A model generated the notes under the pieces. That model saw nothing but the letters and a program-made list of their open reading frames with translations. It searched no databases and was not told where the DNA came from. From positions 86,187 through 150,186 of the forward strand of contig JAULBX010002113.1 of assembly GCA_032358255.1 (NCBI GenBank): a stretch of 64,000 nt of DNA. Direction: 5' to 3'. The position numbers were made by a program, and so were the translations under genes. Positions 12,201 through 23,032 of the stretch are shown here, piece after piece; the first letter of the stretch is position 1; each line of letters opens with the position of its first letter. Source of the stretch: Heterotrichella gracilis. Taxonomy: Eukaryota; Sar; Xanthophyceae; Tribonematales; Xanthonemataceae.

Positions 12201-14693
12201 TGGCATTGACGTTACCCTAGGGTAGCAGGTATTGCATTCGTGCAGGTACGCCCTCTTGCCGCAACATTTTTCTGTTGCAGTGCATTGACAGCGCCATGTG
12301 CCTGGCTGTAGGTGTGGGCTGCCTACTCGCCTGTGAAAAACTCTCCTGCTGATGCAAGGGCCAAGTCGCAGGGAGGCAACCCATCACACTCCGCCACTAC
12401 TGGTAATGCACATCTCCCTCCCATGGTTGTCCATACACACTTGCCACTTAGTTGCTTGCGTTCCAGCAGTACAGCCAGGTTACCTGTCACCCTTGCACAG
12501 CTTGCGCCACCCGGCTCTATTTTGACAGGCCATATAGGCGTTTGGTATCTGGCATATGGTTAGTTAACTACATGCATTCCAGCATACTTCCAGATTAGCA
12601 GTCAGTCTTGCACATGCGGCGCCAAGCAGCTCTTTCCTGGCACTGGTATCTGGCATATACCTACCCGGATTCCATTATTCAGGCATGTGGTAATGTGGCC
12701 TACTGCGCAGGTGAGCTGGACATCTACAAGGCCAACTGCAAGACGCTCCAGCTGATGGGCACGCCTATGCCACAGGTTAATGCCACCATCTTCAATGGCC
12801 TGGTGGTGGAGCTGTACCCACCCATTGTCTGGGCCCCAGCATTTGCAACGTGCTTTGCAGACCTGCAGGTAGATGTCATTGCCCCACCCTTGTTGGAGAC
12901 GAGTACTTATATGCATTTTAGCAACACCTGGCACAGTACTTCGGATCCAGCAGTCAGCCTTGCACAAATGCAATGCCGTGAAAGGAGATCAAATGCCTAC
13001 CTCTTAGCTGCATCCTTCCAGGAGATCCTCAATCCTGGCGAATCCTCGTGACCAAATATCATTCTAATCCATTAGCATCCCTCACGTGACCGACCATACA
13101 GAGCCACCAAGCGAGCCTCTTACAAAGCTCACAGAGCGATAGCGTTAATGGCTGGAGCCGTATGTCATTTAAAACTAAGGATAACCTCTCTGCATCCCTT
13201 CCAGGAGAAGATCCTCAACCCTGGGCAGATTCGCGTGACCAACAACACTGTGCTGGTCATCAATGCGCCCCACGTGACCATCAAGGGCCTCAAGGTGGAC
13301 GGGGCGCTGGTCATCGATGGGGTCCCAGAGGCTGACATCACTGTTGATGGGCTGGCTGTAAAGAACAAGGGGTGGACCTGGGCTGCGTTGAAGGAGCTGA
13401 AGGAGGGGGAGCAGCCATCGGAGGAGCAGTTAATCAGGTGGGTTTGGGAATTGATTTATATATATTTGTTTTACTATAGGACTCCATGGAATGCCATAGG
13501 ACTGTGGAATGTTATTGAAGGAGCAATTAATCAGGTGGATTAGGATATTGATGATAGGACTATAATTCCATCACTAGGCATTCCCAGATTATCATTGGTG
13601 CAACGCCTGCTTTTCATGAGCAAACAAGTGCGAAGGAAAGCAAAAGGATGCCTTGGTGGGCAACAGATGTTGGTGGATTATACAGCCAGCACAATAACAT
13701 GTTCCTGATACAAAGTGTACGCAGGTTCCTCGTGCCATCGCAGGGACCATTTGCTGCGTACAAGTTACTCATTCACCCGATTTCTATGCAGGGGCTTCAA
13801 GGTGGTGAAGAACGAGACCATGGAGCTGGCATACGGGAGTGCGGGGTCCTATGTGGTACCCGAGCCTGCATCTCCCGAGCAACCCAGCACCAGCACTGCA
13901 CCTGCTGCTGCTGCTGAAGTGGAGCGAAACGCAGAGAGCGCCGAGGAGCAGATCTCGCGCCGGGTTGCGTCAGGTACGCAGTCAATTGCATGCACTTGAC
14001 AAGAACAGAGAGCTTAGTGGTGGCCTGTGCACGGAGCTTGCCACCCGACTGTGTTGGCAAGCTCATGTGTCCCTGTTTGCCTCTCATAGCCATTAGTCTA
14101 GGCTGCACACACTTGTGGTACATTGGAAGTGGCACTGATTCTCAAGTATATCAATGGAATTCCTGGTAAATGGTTACTGGCTGTTGAGACATTATTGACA
14201 CTGTCATTTGCTTGGTATGGTATATCGCATGCATGGCTAGCGTTACCATTGTAGGTGCTGTCAACAAGCTGCGATACAAATGCCTGCTTGGTGTGGGACG
14301 TGCACCACGGTGCCACTGGCATTGCACCGCTTGCATGGCATCGGACCCCATGTGTCTGACAACTCAAGTATTTGTCGCTCAGGTGAGCTGGAACCCGGCG
14401 CCATGGCCCTGGTCCCCAACCTGCCGCATTCCGACTCGGCCGCCTTCGCTACCCCTGCCTACGAGCAAGACATCCACGTGCCCCACGAGGCCAGCGAGTG
14501 GGAAAAGGAGCAGCACATTGTGCACGGCGTGGCAGCAGGCATGGCCGAGCCGCGGCTGATTTCGCTGCTGCCGGACCACCTGTACTCGCCCAGCGTGCCG
14601 GGACCCATGGATGGGGAGGGGGAAAAGCGTGATGCTGAAGGGGAGGGGCAGCAGGCAGCGGAGGAAAAACAGCCGGAGCTAGCGCTTCCGTAG
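9245..14693 (+). CDS. USP: UDP-sugar pyrophosphorylase with C-terminal extension
   Basis: Exons: 9245-9313, 9405-9471, 9581-9703, 9792-9884, 9988-10112, 10343-10522, 10807-11017, 11355-11564, 11844-12052, 12312-12402, 12711-12868, 13205-13437, 13792-13973, 14383-14693. All are in phase, giving 753 aa. The nucleotidyltransferase signature ([18 protein letters not shown]) is at about 126-143. It is followed by [50 protein letters not shown] and FVNPKYAD. The middle and end match plant USP, a broad-specificity cytosolic enzyme that makes UDP-sugars from sugar-1-phosphates and UTP and salvages monosaccharides for cell walls and glycosylation. Plant USPs are about 600-620 aa; the core here ends near [11 protein letters not shown] (about residue 615). 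The last about 135 residues are a low-complexity acidic tail, and its final part is the first unit of a repeat that continues, broken, into the 3' flank. Loss of the tail would not be expected to affect catalysis. Confidence 0.93.
12559..12623. repeat. Dispersed 65-bp repeat, copy A
   Basis: It lies in a USP intron. It is nearly identical to 42253-42318, about 30 kb away in another gene's intron; both end in agtcagtcttgcacatgcgg followed by cgcc. A more diverged relative may lie at 12905-12970. Confidence 0.8.
13012..13110 (+). repeat. Decayed copy of exon-12 start (USP)
   Basis: After a ccttccag acceptor at 13014-13021, the sequence repeats exon 12 (true start 13205) with internal deletions: gagatcctcaatcctggc, then cgtgacca, then a cacgtgacc block. 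The copy starts 183 bp upstream of the true one and no longer encodes the protein. Confidence 0.75.
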
Positions 14694-15125
14694 AGGCCTT
14701 TGAGAGTTACGAGGTGGAGCACATTGTGCCGGGCATGGCAGCTGGCATGGGTGTGATAATATTGTAACTGCCGGACCACCTGTACTTGCCCAGCGTGCCG
14801 GGCCGCATGGACGGGGAGGGGGAGGGGCATGATGCGGAAGGGGAGGAGCGGCAGGCAGCGGAGGAAAACAGCCGGAGCTAGCGCTTGCATAGACGCCTGA
14901 GGGTTGCGAGGTGGAGCACATTGTGCAGGGCGTGGCAGCTGACATAGCGAAGCTATAGCTGATAGTTGGTGTACCCTCTCCCAGCGTGGTGTGTCACATG
15001 GACGGAGGGTGCGGGGGGGGGTACACATGGACTTGATGCAGGACTAGGTTTGGGGGCAGGGGGGTCGCAGCAGGCAGCAGTGGAAAAGCAGCCGGAGCAC
15101 TTGCATAGCACTTGAGAATACAGTG
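14505..15125 (+). repeat. About 200-bp tandem repeat, three units; first unit is coding
   Basis: Unit 1 (about 14505-14712) encodes the end of USP and its stop. Unit 2 (about 14713-14911) and unit 3 (about 14912-15120) repeat the same order of blocks: gagcacattgtg, the ctgtactcgcccagcgtgcc block, gcaggcagcggaggaaaa and cagccggag. Decay increases from unit 2 to unit 3. Units 2 and 3 have stops and indels. Confidence 0.8.
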
Positions 15126-16001
15126 GGAGTACATGGTCTATTCATCGATTTTTAAGCTTGGTGAGGGAGAGGGATAGGTGTGAGGAGAGGGGAGGGGAGA
15201 AAGAGTGCTTGTGCGTGTCCTTGACAAAGCAGGTTTTGCAGCAGCCAGTGCCGTTGCCAATCCAATTTTGTTACAGATGCTGTTGAGTTATGTGGACACT
15301 CCACCATGCATTTGAAGTGCGTCGGCCCTCGGCAATTTCGGCAGTTCAAAGGGCATACACATGCACTAGGATAGCAGGTAAAGTTTTACCTTGGGCAGTA
15401 TATTGTCCACTAGAGGACATTCCGCATTGTCACAAGTATTAGTAAGAGTAGGCTTGAGGACACTGAACGCATGGGCACCGCTTAGTAAGTAATACGGCAA
15501 AAGTCTACCAAGCTTAGTAATACCCCTACAAGGACTGGCAGTCCATGACCTGCATAATCCTTTTACATTCCACGTTGAGGCATAACATGACCCTTCTGAA
15601 GTGAATCACGGGTGCAATGTTGGAAACTGTTACACTGTCAGTCAATATGAAAACTGAAGGGAAGTCCAGGAAGAAAGGGAATGCGGCATGGGGCAGACGA
15701 TCTAGACAGGCGTTCAATGAACATGTTCATGGCAACTGTTACAGGGGGCGTGGAAAAAGGTATGCTTAACCAAGTTTGAGCAACAAGGAGATGCGCAAGG
15801 GCAAATCAGAATCCGGCGCCAGGGTTTTCAGTCAAAACTTTGCACCACCATGCACGCCTAAAGCACGGGGCTGACAGACGTCCTAATGTAGTACATACCC
15901 GTGTTGAAAAATGAGAGAAACCTGTTAGAGCAAAACTCTCCCGCCTACAGCACAGTGCTGACACTGCCCAGGAAGGCTCTCACCCCCCCCCTCCATCACC
16001 T
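15126..16001. other. Convergent 3' spacer, no gene recognised
   Basis: It lies between the 3' ends of USP (+) and the CBS gene (-). I see no supported exon. Confidence 0.5.
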
Positions 16002-19000
16002 CTACAACCCCTCCTCCATCTCCTCCCTTGCCCCACCACCACCCACCGCCGCCTCATTGGCACAAAGGCTTGCCAGCACCCGCAGCACATCCGTGGTGGT
16101 GATGATCCCAGCGGGTCTCTCATCCTCATCCACGATGTACACCCGGTGGATCCTGCGCTCCACCATCGCCCCCATCACCTCCCGCAACGATGACGTGGCG
16201 GTGCATGTGGCCAGCAGGGGCGCCTCCACCCCGTCCGCGTCGCCCCCCCACACCCCATAGGCGTCGGACATGTGGTGCGCCACGTGGCTCACCTGGAGCC
16301 AGGATTAGGGTTTTAGGGTTTAAAGTTTAAAGCTTAGGATGGATTGGGGATTCTATAGTCAGCAAGATATCAAACGCGCATGTGCAGATAAGGCAGCCCT
16401 TCAAGAATGCCTCCAATGGTGCCACGCTGAAATAGATTTACTGAATATCTTATGTTTATATTATTCTACATTTATTGCGACTTTATTTATTTACTAACAT
16501 TTATTGATGACAAATACAATTATTTGTCCATTCACTCACGTGATGCCAGCCGGTCACGGCGCCCGGTGTTCCCCCATCCAGGTGTCGCTGTCGCAGGAAC
16601 TGCTCCACTGGGGTGGCCAGTGCTTCAAAGTACTGTGGCAGCAGGCCGCGCAGGTCAGTGACTGACAGGTTGCCTAAGACTCGGCCATGGCCTGCGGCAA
16701 GGAGGGAGGGGGGCGTTCAGGCTTACGGGTAAAAGAGTCTAGGGTTTAGGGTTAGAGTCTAATTACGAGAGCATGTCAGAGGGCCAAAGCCTCTTTCCAC
16801 AGGCGTTCATGCAGGGGCAAAGCACAAGCCAGGCAAAACACATGCACCCCCAAAGCCCAGCCCAACTCACCATGCAGGTCAATGATGCCTGCTGACGACA
16901 CCCCCGAGGCATACATGGCCGCGAACGCATTGATTGTGGGCATGTCTGATGGCACCGACACCACGTGGCGCGTGCCCAGGTCTAGCTGCTCAACAGCGGC
17001 GTCCATCAGAGGCCCCACCTCCTGTTGGTGCTGGTAGATGAAGCTGCGCACAAGGGTGGGGGTGGGAATAAAATACAAGAGATGATAAGGTGAGGGTTGA
17101 GGGTTTAAGCTTGAGGATGAGAGTTTAGGTTGAGGATGAGGATGGGGTGGGGTTGCAGGGTGGTGTGGGTGTGTGCGAAGAAAGTACACACAAGTGCAGT
17201 AAACGGGTCCAACACCTCTTTCCTTACATGATGCAATGAGTGATATATCCAGCTGGGTTGTCAACCAAATACATCGCAAAAAAGTAACCATTCTATCCAG
17301 CGGCACAGCTAGATTGGGGGTCGTCCTTACATGCTTTGGAGTTGTTTGTAACATCACCAGCTAGACAGACACGACCCGATGATGGCCATGATCGCCCCTC
17401 GTCACTTGCAACAGTAATACCGTGGGGGTTTACAAGATATTTACCATTGCAAGTGACGGCGGTCAATGATGGCTATCCACCGGATCACACATGACTGGAT
17501 GGTGATGTTTGTGATGCGGATGGTGAGGCATCCACGGGATACCATGTATACTGGCTAACGATTCTTGGTAAAGCTCTCGCAAGGCACAAAAAAGCCTACT
17601 TCTTTATTCAGACTCTGTCACCTAACAACAAAGCTTGCGCAGCCTATCCCATGCCCAGTCACCAGATCATGCCTAAATGGCTGACGGTATGCGGAGGCGC
17701 ATTGTGGGCCACCCACCAAATCATGCCCAACGTACTGACGAAAAATCTGTGATGCGTATGGTGGGCCACCCTAATGCCAACCCTACAACACATGGCCACC
17801 ATGTGTAACTGACTGCCGTATCTGTGGTGCGTATTGTGGGTCACCCACCGGATCATGTCTGACTGGCTGATGATGTTTGTGATGCGGATGGTGGGGGTGG
17901 CCACGCGCTGGTCCTCCCCCCACGCCCGCTCGTAGTCAAACACCGCCACCCGGTGGCACACGTAGTGGTTGTCGTACTGGCGCAGGAAACCCTCGGTGAT
18001 GGCCTGAACGGCAGAGGGGGCGGGGGGAGGAATCATTGACAGCAGGCAAAGTACATGTCAATATGGGAAGTTGCAGGGACACCTTGACAACCCTAAAGAA
18101 CCCTTAACACACAGGCTCCTAATGCTGCCACGGTGGCGCACGTAGTGGCTGTCGTACTGGCGCAGGAAACCCTCGGTGATGGCCTGGACCGCAGGGGTTG
18201 GCATATGTAGCTTATTACATGCGTTTTGCAAGTACAGTCAGCTTGAAACTGGCGCCATTGAGCAGCATGTGCAATGATATTACGCAACCACGTGAGCCCA
18301 GGTGGGCCACATGCGCAGGGCCCAGGCAAGAGTCCGCCCCACCTCCAGCAGCGATGCATCTGCGTCTGCCTGGAGCAGCAGCCGCGCATCATCCCCAGCC
18401 ACCACGTCGCTCACACTGCTGGAGGCAATGGCTTCCCCTGCGCACACGACACACAGGCTGTAGGGTTTAGGGTTTAGGCAATGGCTTCTCCTACGCACAC
18501 GACACACACAGGCTGTAGGGTTTACAGTTTAGAAAATGGCTTCCCCGCACACACAACACAAAGCTTGAGGGTTTAAGTATGGTTTCTCGTGCACCCACCA
18601 CACACAGCCTGAGCGGGTGTTGTTTGTTGCACCAACAGAAGCCATGATTGATAGTCAGCACGCTTTGGCAATAGAAATAGTATGTTTGTGCAATTGCCAG
18701 TGTGCAAGGTGTGCCGACCATGCCACAATGTACACCCTGAATTTGCAGTGCAATCAGGTGCAATGCATTGAGCTGCACTGAATTTAAGTCAAAGTATGTA
18801 TTGCGTTGCATGCCATTACGCTGGTGGACAATGCACTTGCCATTATTCGAACTGCCACCTCCCCCTGTTCACTGATGGTTGCACGCTCACCTGCCTGGCG
18901 CAGCCGCTGGCTGCGTGCATCGTGGTGCAGATCCCGCACATTGCACATGTCCAGCACCGCCCGCAGGATGTCGTTCAGGTCCAGGAAACCCTACAGAGGT

Positions 19001-19774
19001 TGGGTCCGTCAATTCGGTGCTGATGCTGGTGCATGTGGAGGTGCCCGTGGATTTGTGCATGCATTTCCCCGCTGAGTCAAAAACCTGCTTGGCATTCTGG
19101 CGGCAAAGTGCACTATTCATTAATCACTTTGCATTGCTACATCTATGTATTGCACGCTAAATTTGATGACGAGCATATGACAAGCCCAAGCTTTTCTCCT
19201 CGCATGGTATGTGCCTGTGCCTAGGCTTTTATTCGTAAAACCGATGCACAACCTGTATGCGCCTACGCCGTAGGCCTCCATCCTAAACCCTGAACGCACC
19301 TGGTATGCGCCTGTGCCCTCCTCAAATACGGGTGCACTGAGGATGTTCCGGGTGGCAAAAAGGTGCATCACCTGGGGCAGGAGGAGGTGAGAGGAGGGGG
19401 GGTAATCTGTGTGAACAGGGGGGAAACGGGGAGAATATTGCGGGGGGGAGAGTTGCATTATAGTCCCTCTGAATAGGGTCTGTTTCAAATGTATGGGCCT
19501 TAGGTTGGGATGTGTGCAGGAGAGGGAAGGGGTGGAGGGGAGCGGGGCAGGTAGGAGGGCGGGTGGGCCGGTCATGGGGTAGGCCGCTAGGGTTTTAGGG
19601 TCTTTAACCGTCGCTGCTGGCCAGGGTGCGCACCTGCGCCACTGTCATGAGCTCGTTGACGCTGATGACGGTGCTGGGGGGCTTGGTCTTCAGGTAGGCC
19701 TCCACAGTCCAGGCAGTGAGCAGGTGGCGCAAGGGGGTGACGTCAAGTGCAGGGGACTCGGCGTCTGCTTCCAT
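16002..19774 (-). CDS. Four-CBS-domain protein, AMPK/SnRK1 gamma-like
   Basis: Minus-strand exons in order: 19634-19774, 19300-19371, 18891-18990, 18292-18437, 17849-18003, 16871-17043, 16540-16691, 16002-16292. All are in phase, giving 409 aa with ATG at 19772-19774 and TAG at 16002-16004. The protein is a string of four CBS motifs: about 29-95 (VMHLFATRNILSAPVF, FLDLNDILRAV), 113-205 (RITNIISQSDMIRFIYQ), 227-292 (MYASGVSSAGIIDLHGHG, LSVTDLRGLLPQYF) and 330-390 (MVERRIHRVYIVDEDERPAG, TTTDVLRVL). Number, spacing and length fit the gamma/SNF4-type regulatory subunits of AMPK/SnRK1, including the plant PV42/CBS group, which bind adenine nucleotides. Kinase partnership is inferred only. Introns hold many echoes of the adjoining exon ends. 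Confidence 0.88.
17470..17770 (-). repeat. Multiple decayed copies of the 17849-17900 exon end (CBS gene)
   Basis: Copies near 17474-17535, 17655-17702 and 17700-17765 repeat the 3' end of the exon whose donor is at 17847-17848. They share the pattern caccggatcatg ... ctg(a)ctggctgatgatgttt ... gtgatgcggatggtggg with substitutions. All lie in the intron immediately downstream of that donor in the sense of transcription. Confidence 0.75.
18108..18192 (-). repeat. Copy of the AITEGFLRQY exon start (CBS gene)
   Basis: Read on the minus strand, a CAG at 18184-18186 is followed by a copy of the exon that truly starts at 18003. It encodes AITEGFLRQYDSHYVRHRG against AITEGFLRQYDNHYVCHRV in the real exon. 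It lies 180 bp upstream in the sense of transcription and could act as a decoy or alternative acceptor. Confidence 0.8.
18430..18605 (-). repeat. Three copies of an acceptor/exon-start block (CBS gene)
   Basis: The exon start at 18437 with its upstream intron (aatggcttcccctgcgcaca, then cgacacacaggctg) is repeated near 18479-18530 and 18534-18580. TTTAGGG-type runs lie between the copies. Only the first copy is coding. Confidence 0.75.
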
Positions 19775-20958
19775 GCTGCGGGTCTGACCAGGGAAGCGCG
19801 GCTGTTTTGGGGGGCAATATTTGGATTGCTTATTTCAAGTTGGGTTTTATCCGTCTGGAAACAGAAGAAACGTGCTGCGTAATCTTTATGGCACCTTGAT
19901 TCGTGTACTGCTTAGGCGCTGAAAGCGAGCTTTGAGGAGGACATAGAGCCCATACACGTGCGCTGAAAGCCATACAAATTTTGCAGATGGTGCAGCGAGC
20001 AAGCCTTACAATGGTGCAGCGTAAATAAGGCTCACGAGGGTCTTCGGAGGTCAGGCCTGGTGTCGGAGTTTTCCCCCAGCCAGTCATATGCATGCATACT
20101 GGGCCATGAGGAAACGTGGTTCCGACAGTCATTATCAACTCTACCTTCCCTCAAATGAACAAAATCACTTCAGCGCATATCTGCTACAGTGCATAGCATA
20201 GACTAGTGTGGCACGTACTTGACAGTGGGTGGAGCAGCAGTAGCCAACCAGTAATCACTGACGAAGCTCCCCCAGAAAGCTCTCGAAGTCCAAGTGAGCC
20301 AGGTTTTTACTGGCTGGTGAACTGTTCTACTTGACAGGAGGGTGTGGCGTCCACAAAGGGGTTGTGCCCAAACATGAGAGTGGTGTTGCGCAGGACCCTT
20401 GACAAGGGCCTTGTCGTACGAGGCTTGCGTGTCTCAGCCGACACGTTCCTAGGTGTGATGCGTTCGTGCCTACTGCTCAGCTTTGTTCCAGCGATATGGG
20501 TGCACAGCAACGGCGATATGGGTGCTAACTGCAGCTCCTGGCATGATCTTGCCGCATATATGGCTTTATATTTATTTAAATAGATTTAGGGTTTAGGGTT
20601 CCACAAATTTATCAAAAGTGCTCCCCTTGTTGCCCGAGAGACGACGACTTGCCACGACTTTGGCGACGTATTATAGGCAAGCCTCCTTGATCCTGCCTGT
20701 TGTGCAACCACAGCGATCTATAAGGTCACTTTGGGCGACCAGGGCGTGTTTGAGGGGTGCTTGGGTGTCCTGCGTATTCCTAGCCGTCCACCGCTGCTTG
20801 GAAGCAGGAATAGTCCTCACCACCCTCATCGATACGGTACTTTTGGTCTGCCCTGGCGACCACCCTCTTCCTCTGGTACCCAATAACCAAATCCCTTCAC
20901 TTGGGGTCGTCGGTCGCTGTCCTTGTAACGCCTTGGCCCGTCCAGTGATCAGGGAACA
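19775..20958. other. Divergent spacer (CBS gene / FAD2)
   Basis: It should contain promoters of both flanking genes. A TTTAGGG-type run is at about 20584-20602. On the minus strand a frame at 20307-20510 ends PFVDATPSCQVEQFTSQ and is preceded by a possible acceptor near 20450, so a small exon cannot be excluded, but I cannot support a gene. Confidence 0.4.
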
Positions 20959-23032
20959 ATGGCAGCTGCGGCAGGCAAGCGAGTGCCATCGGCAGTGCCA
21001 AGCTTCACCATCGGCTCGCTGCGCAAGGCCATCCCCGCGCACTGCTTCGAGAGGTCGCTGACAAAGTCCTTTGCGTACCTGGGAGCTGACCTGGTCGTGA
21101 TAGCGCTGCTGTTTTACGCCACCACGTGGTTTGATCACCCCAGTGTGCCTCGGTGGGCAGCCTGGGGTGTGCTCTGGCCGCTCTACTGGTACCTCCAGGT
21201 AAGCACACTTACAAGGAGGTTCTGTGGGTGGAAAACCTCTCATCTTGCACCAGTTGTCACCACGGAGGGTTAACCTTTGAAAAATGCTGCCCAGATCCTG
21301 CCTGTCACTTGCACCTGAAACCACTACAGGCAGGGTTTCTGTCATGCAACTGAAACCAGTCCAGTGCACGCTCCTTGCTGGTGCCCAAAGGCCTAGATGC
21401 CACGTTGAGGGCCATGAAACCCCCTTAAAGCCGTACATCCAACTGAACCCATGCTCTCCCCGCTGGCAGGGCGCTGTGTGCACCGGTGTGTGGGTGTGCG
21501 CCCACGAGTGCGGCCACGAGGCCTTCTCCAAGCACCAGGCTGTGAATGATGCAGTGGGCCTCTTCTTCCACTCCCTCCTCCTGGTGCCCTACTACTCCTG
21601 GTGCGTGTGCGGCGGGGCGCTGGTTGTGCTGTTCATGAACCACCACCCACCCTAGCCATGGGGGTGCACACTGGTGCACGCACCACCCTGCAAGTGGCAA
21701 CAGCCATTTCGGCACTGCATATGCTCCCTTGCTGGGCATGCCCCTCTCACACAAACGCATTTTCCAGCCTTGGGGGCGGACAGAGACCTGCAAACTCTGC
21801 TGGTTGGGAGGACAGCACAGCTTTGCGCCAGGGTGTTCAGAGCGCCCCATTGTTTACAGATCGCACAGACCGCACCCACGCTAAACGTCACATGCACAGG
21901 CGTCGAGCCTGATATGAAATCACTGGCATCCAGCCTTGTATGGAACCACCGAGCAGGCCTGTCTCTGACAGGGGTCTAGCACCTGGACCTGACCTGAGTT
22001 GCTTCTGCCGCAGGAAGCACTCCCACCGCCGCCACCACTCCAACACCGGCAACGTGGACAAGGACGAGGTGTTTGTGCCCACGCCCGTGCCCCACGGCAC
22101 CGAGGACGACTTCTCCTGGTCCCAGCTGGGCCCCGTGCGCCTGTTCCACCTCATCGCCACCCTCACCCTGGGCTGGCCGCTGTACCTCATCAGCAACGCC
22201 GCCGGGAGGAAGTACGAGCGCTGGGCCAACCACTTCGACCCCTACTCCCCCATCTTCAGCAAGCGGGAGCGCGTGGAGGTGGTGGTCAGCGACCTCGCCC
22301 TTGCGGTGGTGGTGGGCGGCCTGGTCAAGCTGGGTCAGACCTATGGTTGGCTGTGGCTGCTGCGCGTGTACGTGATACCCTACTTTGTGGTCAACCACTG
22401 GCTGGTGATGATCACGCTGCTGCAGCACACCCACCCCAAGCTGCCGCACTACACCACCAAGGAGTGGGACTGGCTGCGCGGGGCGCTGGCCACCGTGGAC
22501 CGCAGCTACGGCTACCTGGACGTGGTGTTCCACCACATCGCTGACACCCACGTGTGCCACCACCTGTTCTCCAAGATCCCGCACTACCACGCCCAGGTAG
22601 GGTTAAGGGCTAGGGTGAAACGCATGCATTTATGGTATTATACCCCTTTTTCCCCTTTGTGGGCGCGCTGCTTCGCCGCAATGCACATTGACTACCGCTG
22701 AGGAGACTTTGACCAACTCCACGCTGGGATGCATATATACAGGTAAGTTTTTACAAGCCTAATCCAATTGGGGCCCCTTTTTACACAAAGTGCCATCAAG
22801 CCGCCATCAAGACACCTCTGTTGCCTCTGGACATATTGGCACTACCATGCACTCTGACCACGACCACCACCCATTATCGCAGGAGGCCACCGAGGCCATC
22901 AAGCCGCTGCTGGGGGAGTATTACCTGAAGGACGACCGCCCCGTGTTCCCCGCCATGTGGGATGACTGGCGCTCATGCAGGGTGGTGACCCCAGACGAGC
23001 CTGGCGGCCAGACCCTGTGGTACCACAAGTAG
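20959..23032 (+). CDS. FAD2: Omega-6 (Delta12) fatty acid desaturase, FAD2 type
   Basis: Exons 20959-21198, 21470-21600, 22014-22596 and 22883-23032 join in phase to 367 aa. Three histidine boxes bind the di-iron centre: HECGH (92-96), HRRHH (128-132) and HVCHH (303-307, in [18 protein letters not shown]). Other FAD2 landmarks are [18 protein letters not shown] near the N-terminus, [20 protein letters not shown], and a C-terminal [14 protein letters not shown]. The enzyme converts oleoyl to linoleoyl groups on membrane lipids. The short N-terminus without an evident plastid peptide, and the FAD2 rather than FAD6 motif spellings, indicate the ER enzyme using cytochrome b5; this is inference. 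Exon 3 is strongly GC-rich, which leaves long false open frames on both strands. Confidence 0.95.

Noticed and set aside
17400-18200. CRISPR-like spaced repeats
   Set aside because: Repeats are unequal, diverged, derived from the neighbouring exon, and the genome is eukaryotic.
20307-20510. Possible small minus-strand terminal exon (ends VEQFTSQ)
   Set aside because: No upstream exons identifiable between it and FAD2; too short to support.
21976-22590. Long minus-strand open frame (204 codons) opposite FAD2 exon 3, plus long plus-strand frames in the other registers
   Set aside because: They are shadows of a GC-rich exon with strong third-position bias; the His/Val-rich translation has no family.
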